Shown: positions 25,464 to 34,405 of the stretch, piece after piece
Numbering within the stretch: the stretch's first letter is position 1
Layout of the letters: each line of letters opens with the position of its first letter
NCBI GenBank assembly: GCA_030833925.1
Contig: JAURGE010000022.1
Span: forward strand, 1-42,843
Reading direction: 5' to 3'
Origin: Alphaproteobacteria bacterium
GTDB lineage: Bacteria; Pseudomonadota; Alphaproteobacteria; Bin95
Length of the DNA: 42,843 bases
Made by a program: the position numbers and the translations under genes
The notes under the pieces: generated by a model
Told to the model about the DNA's origin: nothing
The model's input: only the letters and a program-made list of their open reading frames with translations
The model's database searches: none

Positions 25464-25873
25464 TGTCCGACGGATATATTAAACCTTTACCCGAACCCAG
25501 CATTGATTCTCAGCCCTTTTGGGATGCTTTGAATGAAGGCCGCTTAGTTTTTCAAGCCTGCGGCGACTGCGGAAAGCTTCGGCATTACCCAAGGCCAATC
25601 TGCGACTCTTGTTATTCCGACCAAGTTGATTGGAAACCCTCTGACGGCAAAGGTTTCATATATAGCTGGACTGAGACACACCATCCGTTCCACGTTGGCT
25701 TCAGAGGTGAAACCCCTTACATCCTCATCACGGCGGAATTCGAAGGTGGAGTGCGAATGCAAACCCAATTGCTCGATGCAAAAATTGAAGACTTGAAGGT
25801 GGGGATGCCAGTGGAAGTGGTCCTAATGCGTGCCACTGGAGACCTCACATTACCTCTTCTTCGCCTTGCGTAA
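25463..25873 (+). CDS. DUF35 / OB-fold zinc-ribbon acyl-CoA-associated protein
   Basis: 136 residues. An N-terminal rubredoxin-like zinc ribbon uses Cys33, Cys36, Cys47 and Cys50 (CGDC ... CDSC), followed by an OB-fold from about residue 60 (KGFIYSWTETHHPFH, RMQTQLLD). DUF35 proteins form complexes with thiolase-fold enzymes, both in archaeal HMG-CoA synthesis and in steroid side-chain aldolases. TGATG overlap with the preceding gene indicates 1:1 translation, as expected for a complex. Confidence 0.87.
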   Translation: MSDGYIKPLPEPSIDSQPFWDALNEGRLVFQACGDCGKLRHYPRPICDSCYSDQVDWKPSDGKGFIYSWTETHHPFHVGFRGETPYILITAEFEGGVRMQTQLLDAKIEDLKVGMPVEVVLMRATGDLTLPLLRLA

Positions 25874-25943
25874 ACTTAACCGTTTAGGCTTCTCACAGAT
25901 CATCTATGAAGCAACAAACTAAAAGACTGATAAGGGCCAAAAG

Positions 25944-26516
25944 CTAGCTAAATAATCGCCCAGCCAGCTTGAGATTCTTGTCAAGTACACTCATCGTCGT
26001 AGCTAAATCGTCACTGTCATCCTGAATAAATGTTCGAAGGGTAATTGCATAAACAACTAGTAGAGCTTTTGCCCGAACAAAACCCAGAGGGCCATCTGCA
26101 GGGATCCCAGAAACGCGCAACATCCACTTAGCAGACGACATCATTCGGATCCCAGTATAGAAGAGCGCATCTAGTTCAGCGGCCATACCCATCGTAATAG
26201 ACTTGAGAGCTTTTCTGTGCGGCTGCATGGCTTCTAACCGACGCATAACAGCGTCAAAAAGCTGATCCCGATGAGATTCCTCACTAAGCGAGGCATCATC
26301 GCAACGCAGCATTGCTCTATCGAACCGCTCAATCACTTTAACAACCAAAGTAGCACGACAGGGCGCAATAGAATAAGCTTCCTCCAAAGGCAGATTTGCT
26401 ACTTTTGCAATTTCTTCCATGCCCAGGCGGGCCCACGGCTTGGCTGCAGCCAGTTCAAGCGCGGCATCAACCAATTTCTCTTCTGCCGATTTTCTGGCTG
26501 AGGCTTTCCGTGCCAT
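25944..26516 (-). CDS. TetR/AcrR family transcriptional regulator
   Basis: 190 residues. The N-terminal helix-turn-helix (EEKLVDAALELAAAKPWARL, then MEEIAKVANLPLEEAY) is TetR-like. The ligand-binding part is diverged and its inducer is unknown. ATG 26516 has GGAGA at good spacing; the upstream TTG is less likely. It is convergent with the esterase/thiolase/DUF35 unit and divergent from the VOC genes, so the 26517-26599 gap may hold its operator, though I see no clear palindrome there. Confidence 0.75.
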   Translation of the reverse strand: MARKASARKSAEEKLVDAALELAAAKPWARLGMEEIAKVANLPLEEAYSIAPCRATLVVKVIERFDRAMLRCDDASLSEESHRDQLFDAVMRRLEAMQPHRKALKSITMGMAAELDALFYTGIRMMSSAKWMLRVSGIPADGPLGFVRAKALLVVYAITLRTFIQDDSDDLATTMSVLDKNLKLAGRLFS

Positions 26517-26599
26517 CAAGGTCTCCTAAAAAAAGCAGCTACAAACGCCATTTAGTGTCGTAATCAGATATAGTCTTTCCTTTGGGAGAAGCTACCATC

Positions 26600-26992
26600 A
26601 TGAAGGCTAATCAACCCACTTTCAGCATTTTAGGTATCGATCACGTTGTTGTTATATCTCACGATGTAGACAGATCGCTAGAATTTTACTCTGGAGTTCT
26701 TGGAATGAAAGAGGTCAGGCGAGTAGAGAGCATTGGCCTTGTACAACTGCGAGCCGGAGCCTCAATGGTAGATATTGTGCCAGCTAAACTTAGTGATAGA
26801 GGGCGGAACATGGACCACTTTGCTCTTCGAATAGACCCATGGGAACCGGAGAAAATTCGCAACCACCTAGAGGTCGCTGGATATAACTCTGAAAAGCCTG
26901 CACTTCGTGTAGGAGCGGAAGGAGAAGGTTGGTCGATATATGTCCAAGATCCAGATGGGAACACCGTCGAGCTCAAAGGTCCTCCTATCTAG
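26600..26992 (+). CDS. VOC (glyoxalase/bleomycin-resistance fold) protein, metal site complete
   Basis: 130 residues, one VOC module pair. Candidate metal ligands are His15 (GIDHVVV), His73 (MDHFALR) and Glu124 (TVELKG). The start ATG 26600 has GGGAGAA at 26584-26590; the TTG start further upstream is not needed. The reaction could be isomerisation, extradiol cleavage or epoxide/glutathione chemistry; not decidable from sequence. It may be co-transcribed with the next VOC gene 67 nt downstream. Confidence 0.8.
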   Translation: MKANQPTFSILGIDHVVVISHDVDRSLEFYSGVLGMKEVRRVESIGLVQLRAGASMVDIVPAKLSDRGRNMDHFALRIDPWEPEKIRNHLEVAGYNSEKPALRVGAEGEGWSIYVQDPDGNTVELKGPPI

Positions 26993-27059
26993 ACTTAAAG
27001 TAGTTGACCAGATCAAATACCAGCTGCAAGGTCTGCTCCATCAGAGTGAGGATTTTTCA

Positions 27060-27458
27060 ATGGCTAAACTTCGGCACATCGCAATCACCGTTCCAAATCT
27101 GGAAGAGGCTGCAAATTTCTACGAGAAAACTTTCAATATGACTCGATCAATGGAGTCAGAGATTGCAATCCTGTTGACTGATGGCGTTATGAGCCTAGCT
27201 ATTTTGAAATTCAAAACTGACAAACAAGCTGGCGATGAACGCGGCAAGGATTTCCATGGCCTCCATCATATTGGCTTTGTCGATAACGATCTTGATGGAA
27301 TGACCAAAACGATCGAAGCAAATGGTGGCAGCTACCACATGCGTTTACCTGATTCCCCCGAAGGAGCTACCGAAGTTAAGTTTCGGGATCCAAATGGAGT
27401 TGTGTTCGACATCGTTGATACTGGCTACGCCAGTCGGGCCTGGGGGTTAAACACCTAG
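27060..27458 (+). CDS. VOC family protein, second copy, diverged
   Basis: 132 residues from ATG 27060, which follows GTGAGGAT. His6 (RHIAIT) and His70 (HHIGF) are present, but the usual C-terminal Glu is Asp117 (VVFDIVD), so metal binding may be altered. It is not a close copy of the preceding VOC protein. The open frame upstream to 26940 overlaps the previous gene and is not expected to be coding. Confidence 0.78.
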   Translation: MAKLRHIAITVPNLEEAANFYEKTFNMTRSMESEIAILLTDGVMSLAILKFKTDKQAGDERGKDFHGLHHIGFVDNDLDGMTKTIEANGGSYHMRLPDSPEGATEVKFRDPNGVVFDIVDTGYASRAWGLNT

Positions 27459-27513
27459 TCAACCGGGGTCGACCAATCTACTCACTTTAGCTTGGTCTTT
27501 AGGAAATCTTTCC

Positions 27514-28986
27514 ATGGATAATGCACCTTTTGAGGGGCCAAGGTTCGGTTTCGAAAATACTTATGCGGCTGAGCTTGAGGGTTTCTACACGCCCTGGCAG
27601 GCAGAGAGGGCACCCAATCCAGCACTGCTGCACTTAAATATAGGTCTAGCATCCGAACTTGGACTTAACCCAGAGGAGTTAGGATCAGAGCGAGGAGCTG
27701 CATTGTTTTCGGGAAATCTGGTTCCAATTGACGCCTCTCCAATTGCACAGGTCTACGCAGGCCATCAATTTGGAGGTTTTTCCCCACAACTTGGCGATGG
27801 TCGTGCTCTTCTTCTCGGCGAAATTGTAGATAGACGCGGTATTCGCCGCGATATTCAACTCAAAGGATCTGGTCGAACTCCATATTCACGCGGCGGCGAC
27901 GGAAAAGCTGCCTTGGGCCCAGTACTGCGCGAATACCTTATTGCCGAGGCAATGAATTCCCTCGGAATTCCAACGACACGAGCATTGGCTGCAGTAACTA
28001 CAGGAGAACTAGTTTACCGAGAAAGGCCTCTTCCAGGCGCGGTGCTTACTCGCGTTGCCAAAAGCCATATTCGCGTCGGTACATTTCAATTTTTTGCAGC
28101 GAGAGGGGATACCGATCGGGTCCGCCAGCTAGCGAACTATGTAATTCGTCGACACTATCCCACTATATCAGCTGAGACCGAGCCATATCTCGCTCTTTTT
28201 AAAGCTGTTGCAAACGCTCAGGCCAGTTTAATCGCCAAGTGGATGGGCATAGGGTTCATCCATGGAGTTATGAATACTGATAACATGACCATATCTGGTG
28301 AAACCATAGATTACGGTCCTTGTGCCTTTATGGACGCTTTTGATCCAAACACATTTTTCAGCTCAATTGATACTGGAGGGCGGTATGCCTATGGCGCACA
28401 GCCATCCATTGCCCAGTGGAATTTAACCCGATTTGCAGAAACGCTGATCCCACTTGTTGATGAAGACCAAGACAAAGCAATTCAAAAACTGACTCAAGAG
28501 GTCAAAACATTCCGAATTAGCTATATGCGTTATTGGTTAGAAGAAATAAGGCGCAAACTTGGTCTTGTTAAAGAAAACTCATCAGACTTAGAGCTTGCAA
28601 CAGACTTTTTCCAGATCATGAGGGATGAAGGGGTCGACTTCACTCTAGCATTTAGAAATTTGGCTAAAGTGATTATCGATGACAACCCATTTTATCCTTC
28701 TAGTTTTGCCAATTGGCTGCCGCGCTGGCGGGCGCGGCTCGACGAAGAAAACACCAAGGCTGAAGAAATTAAAAACCGCCTTCTGTCTGCGAATGCCATA
28801 TACATTCCGCGCAATCACAAGGTAGAGGAAGCTCTCAATTCAGCTGCGAATGAGCATGATCTGGCCCCATTTCTAACCCTGCTTGAAATAATATCGCATC
28901 CCTATGAAGAGCGTCCGGGCTTGGAAGCGTTCTCGCAGCCAGCGCCTTCTGGATCGGCACCTTACAAGACCTTCTGCGGCACCTAA
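27514..28986 (+). CDS. selO: Protein adenylyltransferase SelO (YdiU/UPF0061)
   Basis: Pseudokinase-fold enzyme that transfers AMP to Ser/Thr/Tyr of proteins in redox stress. 490 residues, normal. The flipped-ATP loop around QLKGSGRTPYSRGGDG (Lys117) and the NTDN motif with catalytic Asp256 and metal Asp266 are present. The C-terminus ends in FCGT, the conserved Cys that is selenocysteine in eukaryotes and Cys in bacteria. Start ATG 27514 with AGGAAAT. Convergent with fabH, 15 nt apart, with no terminator between. Confidence 0.94.
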   Translation: MDNAPFEGPRFGFENTYAAELEGFYTPWQAERAPNPALLHLNIGLASELGLNPEELGSERGAALFSGNLVPIDASPIAQVYAGHQFGGFSPQLGDGRALLLGEIVDRRGIRRDIQLKGSGRTPYSRGGDGKAALGPVLREYLIAEAMNSLGIPTTRALAAVTTGELVYRERPLPGAVLTRVAKSHIRVGTFQFFAARGDTDRVRQLANYVIRRHYPTISAETEPYLALFKAVANAQASLIAKWMGIGFIHGVMNTDNMTISGETIDYGPCAFMDAFDPNTFFSSIDTGGRYAYGAQPSIAQWNLTRFAETLIPLVDEDQDKAIQKLTQEVKTFRISYMRYWLEEIRRKLGLVKENSSDLELATDFFQIMRDEGVDFTLAFRNLAKVIIDDNPFYPSSFANWLPRWRARLDEENTKAEEIKNRLLSANAIYIPRNHKVEEALNSAANEHDLAPFLTLLEIISHPYEERPGLEAFSQPAPSGSAPYKTFCGT

Positions 28987-29001
28987 TAAGTATTCCTTGA
29001 A

Positions 29002-29973
29002 CTACCAGCGGATTAACGACGCACCCCAGGTAAAGCCACCACCCATTGCTTCGAGGAGCAATAGGTCACCTCGTTTTATTCGCCCGTCTTTCACGGCTTC
29101 ATCCAGCGCCAACGGCACAGAAGCCGCCGATGTATTAGCATGGCGGTCCACCGTTACTATTACCTTCTCCTCAGGCATCTTTAACTTTTTTCCGGCACCA
29201 TTAATGATGCGAAGATTAGCCTGGTGAGGGACCAACCAATCAATTGCATCAGCGGTCAGCCCATTGGCCGCAAGCGCTTCCATGACAACATTGGATAAAT
29301 TAACAACGGCATGTTTAAAGACTTCTCGTCCTTGCATCCGAAGATGACCAACTGTTTGAGTCGATGAAGGACCACCATCAACGTACAGCATGTCTTTGTA
29401 GCGGCCATCAGAATGCAAGTGCGTTGAAAGGACCCCCTGGCTGTCTGTCCCCTCGCCTTCTCCTGCTTTTAGAACTAGAGCACCTGCACCGTCACCGAAA
29501 AGGACACAAGTTGTTCGATCCTCCCAATCAAGGATCCGAGAAAAGGTCTCAGCACCAATGACCAGCGCCGTATCGGCCTGACCAGCTCGGATAAAATTAT
29601 CTGCAGTAGCAAGTGCATAGATAAAACCAGAGCAGACTGCTTGCACATCGAATGCAGCGCCGCGTTCCATTCCTATAGCGGCCTGAACTGTGGTGGCTGT
29701 AGATGGAAAGGTATGGTCTGGGGTGGCTGTTGCCAGCACAATTAGATCTACGTCTTTGCCCTCAATACCTGCATCAGCAAGTGCCAGGTTTGCTGCGGCT
29801 ATAGCAAGATCAGAGGTTTTCTCTCCATCTGCTGCCATATAGCGCTGCTTAATCCCAGTACGCTCTTGAATCCATTCGTCAGACGTATCCACCAACGCTG
29901 CTAACTCAGCATTGGTAACTACCCGCTTTGGAAGGTAAGCCCCTGAACCAATTGCTATTGAACGTCGTGCCAT
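29002..29973 (-). CDS. fabH: Beta-ketoacyl-ACP synthase III
   Basis: Starts fatty acid synthesis by condensing acetyl-CoA with malonyl-ACP. 323 residues from ATG 29973; upstream in-frame sequence is plsX. The triad Cys114 (AVCSGF), His250 (PHQAN) and Asn280 (HANTS) is complete. It follows plsX with a short overlap: the plsX stop is at 29990-29992, 17 nt before this ATG. No ihfA follows, unlike in many alphaproteobacteria. Confidence 0.95.
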   Translation of the reverse strand: MARRSIAIGSGAYLPKRVVTNAELAALVDTSDEWIQERTGIKQRYMAADGEKTSDLAIAAANLALADAGIEGKDVDLIVLATATPDHTFPSTATTVQAAIGMERGAAFDVQAVCSGFIYALATADNFIRAGQADTALVIGAETFSRILDWEDRTTCVLFGDGAGALVLKAGEGEGTDSQGVLSTHLHSDGRYKDMLYVDGGPSSTQTVGHLRMQGREVFKHAVVNLSNVVMEALAANGLTADAIDWLVPHQANLRIINGAGKKLKMPEEKVIVTVDRHANTSAASVPLALDEAVKDGRIKRGDLLLLEAMGGGFTWGASLIRW

Positions 29974-29989
29974 CAAACCTGCCAAAAAT

Positions 29990-31045
29990 TCACAAAGGTG
30001 CCGACCTGCTTCGAAGTTCACTCGTCTGCAGTCGCTCGAATTCCGCGCGCACATTTTCAAGAAAACCGTACTTGGCCATATCTACAGCAACTCCAACAGC
30101 ATTTGCGAAGCCAAATGCATCTGAACTACCGTGGCCCTTTATCGCGATACCATTCAACCCCAGAAAAACCGCGCCATTATACTTCCGTGGGTCTAGATGG
30201 TCACGAAGACGCCTCAGCGCAGATCTGGCAAACAAGTACCCAATGCCTGCCATCGGAGAGGATCTGAAAGTGCGACGCATAAAGTGCCCTAATAGTCGCG
30301 CGGTACCTTCTGCAGTTTTTAGTGCCACATTGCCGGAGAAGCCATCAGTAACAACGACATCAACCTTGCCGCCGATAATATCATCACCTTCTATAAAACC
30401 TTGAAACTTTAACGGCAGATGCCCCTCTAATTCCCTGAGCATAGCGGCGGCAGCTTTTATCTCATCAGATCCCTTAAGCTCTTCAGCCCCAACATTTAAG
30501 AGCCCAACTGTTGGAATTTCCACAGCTAATGAAGCTCTCGCAAACAGCGCTCCTAAAATCGCAAATTGGAAAAGGTTGTTCGCGTCGCACTCGAGGTTAG
30601 CTCCAAGATCAAGCATCACTGATTCACCGCGGGCAGTCGGTAAAATACTGGCCATGGCGGGTCTATCGACTCCGGCGGGAGTTCGGAGGAGAAATTTCGA
30701 AATAGCCATGAGCGCGCCAGTATTACCTGCGGATACGGCAGCCTGCGCCTCACCCTCCTTAACAGCCTCCAACGCTCTCCACATACTGCTTTCTTTACCA
30801 TTACGAAGCGCCTGAGAAGGCTTAGCATCAGCAGAAATAACTGTTGGGGCTTCTCGGAGTTCTATTGCTTCAGATAGAGCTTTATTCTTGGCAACAAGTT
30901 TCGTGAGTATCTCACCTGACCCGAATGCCAGAAAGCGAACGTCAGGAAACCGTTCATGAGCAATTGCAGCGCCACGGATTACAATTTCCGGCGCTTGATC
31001 TCCACCCATCGCGTCAAGGGCTATTGTTGGCTTGATGCCAGCCAT
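29990..31045 (-). CDS. plsX: Phosphate acyltransferase PlsX
   Basis: Makes acyl-phosphate from acyl-ACP for phospholipid synthesis. The N-terminal [10 protein letters not shown] motif and the [17 protein letters not shown] region are diagnostic. The longest frame starts at ATG 31081, but ATG 31045, with a GTGGAAA site, begins right before the conserved sequence and is preferred with moderate certainty. 351 residues from ATG 31045. It lies between yceD and fabH, the standard block minus rpmF. Confidence 0.93.
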   Translation of the reverse strand: MAGIKPTIALDAMGGDQAPEIVIRGAAIAHERFPDVRFLAFGSGEILTKLVAKNKALSEAIELREAPTVISADAKPSQALRNGKESSMWRALEAVKEGEAQAAVSAGNTGALMAISKFLLRTPAGVDRPAMASILPTARGESVMLDLGANLECDANNLFQFAILGALFARASLAVEIPTVGLLNVGAEELKGSDEIKAAAAMLRELEGHLPLKFQGFIEGDDIIGGKVDVVVTDGFSGNVALKTAEGTARLLGHFMRRTFRSSPMAGIGYLFARSALRRLRDHLDPRKYNGAVFLGLNGIAIKGHGSSDAFGFANAVGVAVDMAKYGFLENVRAEFERLQTSELRSRSAPL

Positions 31046-31145
31046 CGGTATTTCCACAAAATTCCCAAACTGGGATTTCAAAAAACGAAAGAATCCCTAT
31101 TTAGATAAATGTACCTGGAACGCAGACTTAAAGCACACAATTTAA

Positions 31146-31682
31146 TCAGTTATTTGATATAGCACTATTCTTGGCAAGCAGAGCCTTTAGTCCAGCGAAA
31201 GGCTTGAGTGTTTCCGTGGAAGCTTCATCACTATTCGCCAACGGCGCATCCAGGCTACGTGGATATGGATCAAGTGCCAAAACCAGATGCTGCAATCCTA
31301 ACTCGCCTATGTCGATACCATCATGCTCCAAAAGGCTTACCTCTTGCTCGTCGGCCAAGATAAGTGAACCGTCATCCTGATCGGTCGCATGCTCAGAAGA
31401 CGTCGTGAAGTACTCATCAAAGTCAGCCAATGTTGTTTCAATGAAATTCTCAAGCGTCACTATGCATACACGCTCTGCAATTAGCGTCATTTTTCCTGAC
31501 ACGCGATATATTTCAGCAGCAGTTGTTCTCTCTAGCTTACCTTTCATCTCTAATGAAATAATTTCAGAAACTCCCAGCCGCTTTGCAGTTGCTAACCGCT
31601 GAGTTTCTGAAGCCTCAAATTGCACCTCTACCGGTTCCGTAGCAGCAAGTCCTAACGAAACCCAAACTGAAAATTCACTCAT
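31146..31682 (-). CDS. YceD/DUF177 family protein
   Basis: 178 residues. In E. coli and plants this family affects 23S rRNA/L32 assembly. The middle has acidic stretches (ADFDEYF, QDDGSLILADEQEVSL) and the C-terminal LALDPYPRSLDAP motif. The ATG overlaps the stop of the bc1 chaperone gene (ATGA). rpmF, often adjacent in other bacteria, is not found between it and plsX. Confidence 0.83.
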   Translation of the reverse strand: MSEFSVWVSLGLAATEPVEVQFEASETQRLATAKRLGVSEIISLEMKGKLERTTAAEIYRVSGKMTLIAERVCIVTLENFIETTLADFDEYFTTSSEHATDQDDGSLILADEQEVSLLEHDGIDIGELGLQHLVLALDPYPRSLDAPLANSDEASTETLKPFAGLKALLAKNSAISNN

Positions 31683-32218
31683 TTCCTGGTCTTACCTGAT
31701 AATAAAGACTGATCGTCTACTGCTTTCCACGCGTCCCCAATTCGACGTACCTCGCCAATTACATGCGGGTGCACATCAACACTGCTGGGGTTAAAATCTT
31801 TATAGAGATTACGATGAAGTACTTCCTCAATCATTTTCTCAGGAGCATCACCTGGAAAAATTAAACGATAGGCAGCAATCCGACCGTACAGACGTTCTGT
31901 CAGCGCTTGCACCCGACGACCTACGCCAAGATCACCGGCACCCAAATCACGCAAACTAGCATCCATGTCTGCAACGAAAGCTTCAGCTACTCGCCTTCGA
32001 AGTGCCTGTACTTCTTCTGAGCCTTCTTCTAGCCGCAACCAAAGCGCCGCTAACTCGAGAGCCAAAGCCTCGAACCGTCCCTCTGAAGTTTCCGGCAAAC
32101 AAAGAAGGTTTAGCTGCTCGGCGGCCGTTGCTTTCAGGGCTGTATCGCGATAGAGCTGCCATGCTGGATCGGCCCTGCGAGTAACACGGGCGGCCCACCA
32201 CTCTTTTATCCTTCTCAT
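31679..32218 (-). CDS. Ubiquinol-cytochrome c chaperone (CBP3-like)
   Basis: 179 residues from ATG 32218 (an in-frame TTG lies three codons upstream). Matches the UbCC chaperone family (PF03981) that helps assemble cytochrome b in the bc1 complex. Visible: basic N-terminus, FEALALELAALWLRLEEGSEEVQAL-like helix, and YGRIAAYRLIF. The helix-rich composition fits. Indicates an aerobic respiratory chain with bc1. Divergent from bamE with only 36 nt between the ATGs. Confidence 0.86.
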   Translation of the reverse strand: MRRIKEWWAARVTRRADPAWQLYRDTALKATAAEQLNLLCLPETSEGRFEALALELAALWLRLEEGSEEVQALRRRVAEAFVADMDASLRDLGAGDLGVGRRVQALTERLYGRIAAYRLIFPGDAPEKMIEEVLHRNLYKDFNPSSVDVHPHVIGEVRRIGDAWKAVDDQSLLSGKTRK

Positions 32219-32254
32219 TGCTCGCAACGTGTCCCTCGGGTATTGAATGTTTTC

Positions 32255-32689
32255 ATGAGAATTACCTTACTCAGTATTTGCCTTCTTGGCGCCCTTGCCA
32301 TATCCGCTTGCTCAGATGTGGTATCGACGCACGGACAAGTCCTCCAAACGACTACAATAGAGGACGTCCGCCCTGGCTTAGCCACCAAGCAAGACATTCA
32401 AGCCAAACTCGGCTCCCCTACCTCCACCGCTGCTTTCGACACCAGCACTTGGTACTACATCAGTCAGGTCCGCATTCGCCGATCTTTCTTCAACCCAGTT
32501 ACCGCACAACAGCGTGTTCTCGTATTGCATTTTGATGGCAATGATGTTCTCGACCGTATCAGCATGCTGGATGAAGATCAGAGTGAAGAAGTCACACTAG
32601 TATCTCGCCAAACACCAACAGCTGGCCATAAGTTATCTATACTCGAACAGCTTCTAGGCAATGTTGGTCGCTTCGTTAAGAAAGAATAA
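32255..32689 (+). CDS. bamE: Outer membrane assembly lipoprotein BamE (SmpA/OmlA)
   Basis: 144 residues. Type II signal peptide with lipobox ISAC and lipidated Cys19. The BamE fold follows: RPGLATKQDIQAKLGSPTS and WYYISQVRI. A TTG start four codons upstream is possible, but ATG 32255 gives a standard signal peptide. It is a component of the BAM complex that inserts outer membrane proteins. Terminator immediately downstream. Confidence 0.9.
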   Translation: MRITLLSICLLGALAISACSDVVSTHGQVLQTTTIEDVRPGLATKQDIQAKLGSPTSTAAFDTSTWYYISQVRIRRSFFNPVTAQQRVLVLHFDGNDVLDRISMLDEDQSEEVTLVSRQTPTAGHKLSILEQLLGNVGRFVKKE

Positions 32690-32709
32690 ACAGCCCTTCC
32701 ATACAAGCA

Positions 32710-32750
32710 AATAAGCGGGGCTGATTTAGGGCCCCGCTTATTCAATTATT
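32710..32750 (+). terminator. Rho-independent terminator after bamE
   Basis: A perfect 12-bp inverted repeat (32710-32721 with 32731-32742) and a 9-nt loop, followed by a U-rich tail. It may work in both directions, since A-rich sequence precedes it on the other strand. Confidence 0.85.
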
Positions 32751-32852
32751 GCTGCCCTCGCTAAACCACCATACTGGCTTGCCTAGCATAGGTTTATCTT
32801 GAGGACTTTGTTATTAAAGCCTTAAAACAGATCAGAAATTCACAATTCCTTC

Positions 32853-34145
32853 TTATGGAAGAAACGCAAACTTTAGAATGAACAACGCCGCCAGCACCAA
32901 AACAGCAGGGCTAGCCTCGCTGTATTTGCCGCTTGCAACCTTCATCACTCCATAGAGCGTAAAGCCGATCGCGATCCCGTGAGCAATTGAAAACGTGAGA
33001 GGCATAGCGATGGCGGTGACAACTGCAGGCGCTGCCTCAGTAATGTCATCCCATTCAACGTCAGCAATGCTGCGGGCCATAAGACAAGCCACATACAAAA
33101 GTGCTGGCGCTGTCGCATAACCTGGAACCGACTGTGCAAGAGGTGCAAAGAAAAGCGCCAGTACGAAAAGGACCGCCACAGTTACCGCTGTAAGTCCCGT
33201 TCGGCCTCCTGCGTCGATACCCGCAACGCTTTCAATGTATGAGGTAGTAGTTGAAGTTCCCAGTCCGGCACCAACAACGGTTGCGCTTGAGTCGGCCGTG
33301 AGTGCCCGCCCTAGACGAGGAAGCTTACCCTCTGAGTCTAATAGATTTGCTCGATGGGCTGAACCCACCAGCGTTCCCGCAGTGTCAAAGAGATCGACGA
33401 AAAGAAATGCGAATACGATTCCTATCATACCGCCAGTAAGAGCCGCGGAAATATCCATCTGCAAGAACGTTGGCGCGATAGGTGGGGGAGGAGAAACGAC
33501 ACCCTTAAAGTCACTAACTCCGAGCACAATGCCGATAGCTGTAATCACTAAAATCCCAATGACTACAGCCCCCGTAATCTTTCGGGCCGCCAGCGCAACA
33601 ATAAGTACGAAGCCAATCGCTGCTAATAGAGCCTCTGTTTTTCCTAAATCACCAAGCGTGACAAGCGTAGCTGGATGGTCAACTACAATTCCAGCATTCT
33701 TCAGCGCAATTATGCTCAGAAACAGACCAATGCCAGCAGCAATCGCCATCTTCAAGCTTCGCGGGATTGCATTGATTATCCATTCCCGTACTGGAAGCAC
33801 CGATAGCAAGAGAAATATCACGCCAGAAACGAAAACTGCTCCTAGCGCGGCTTGCCAAGTATGGCCCATGCCAAGCACTACGCCATATGCAAAGAAAGCA
33901 TTCAGTCCCATTCCCGGTGCAAGTGCTATGGGATAGTTGGCATAAAGCCCCATGACCGCACAACCAACAGCGGCGGCAAGGCAGGTTGCCACAAAAACAG
34001 CGCCAAAATCCATTCCCGCATCAGACAGGATGGCTGGATTGACGAATGTGATGTAGGCCATGGTGAGAAAGGTCGTCAGTCCCGCCAACATTTCTGAACG
34101 GATAGTGACACCATGCTTCTGTAGCGCGAACAGTTTTTCTAACAA
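32853..34145 (-). CDS. NCS2-family purine permease (AzgA / PbuG-like, adenine or guanine-hypoxanthine)
   Basis: 430 residues with 12-14 membrane segments. Signatures: LTTFLTMAYI near the N-terminus, NPAILSDAGMDF and APGMGLNAFFAY, and the STTTSYIES region. The nucleobase specificity is not decidable. TTG 34145 is preferred over GTG 34166 because AGGAG (plus-strand 34153-34157) stands 7 nt before it and the protein then begins M-L-E-K-L-F, the usual family start. Confidence 0.88.
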   Translation of the reverse strand: MLEKLFALQKHGVTIRSEMLAGLTTFLTMAYITFVNPAILSDAGMDFGAVFVATCLAAAVGCAVMGLYANYPIALAPGMGLNAFFAYGVVLGMGHTWQAALGAVFVSGVIFLLLSVLPVREWIINAIPRSLKMAIAAGIGLFLSIIALKNAGIVVDHPATLVTLGDLGKTEALLAAIGFVLIVALAARKITGAVVIGILVITAIGIVLGVSDFKGVVSPPPPIAPTFLQMDISAALTGGMIGIVFAFLFVDLFDTAGTLVGSAHRANLLDSEGKLPRLGRALTADSSATVVGAGLGTSTTTSYIESVAGIDAGGRTGLTAVTVAVLFVLALFFAPLAQSVPGYATAPALLYVACLMARSIADVEWDDITEAAPAVVTAIAMPLTFSIAHGIAIGFTLYGVMKVASGKYSEASPAVLVLAALFILKFAFLP

Positions 34146-34152
34146 ATCCCCA

Positions 34153-34157
34153 CTCCT
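34153..34157 (-). promoter_or_regulatory. Ribosome binding site fixing the TTG start of the purine permease
   Basis: AGGAG on the minus strand with 7-nt spacing to TTG 34145. No comparable site precedes the upstream GTG at 34166. Confidence 0.75.
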
Positions 34158-34405
34158 GAAAAACACAAAAGGTTAAACACAATATTTTGAGAAGCGTATT
34201 AATAATATGTCAATATATAGAGCAGTAATAGCTAAACACAATTATGGGATAACTTTCTCAGTCTCAGCCCTATCAACCAAAAACCATCAGAGGAAGTCAT
34301 TCAAAATCTTAACAAAATCTTTTGTTTCTCTTGAACTAGGCCCCTTGAACTATTGGCCACTCTGGGCGCAGCATCAACAAGCTAATTAAAAAGGGCCGTC
34401 CAATT

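Noticed and set aside
33235..33936. 233-codon plus-strand frame
   Set aside because: Antisense to the purine permease, rich in Pro/Ser/Thr as expected of a shadow of a membrane protein.
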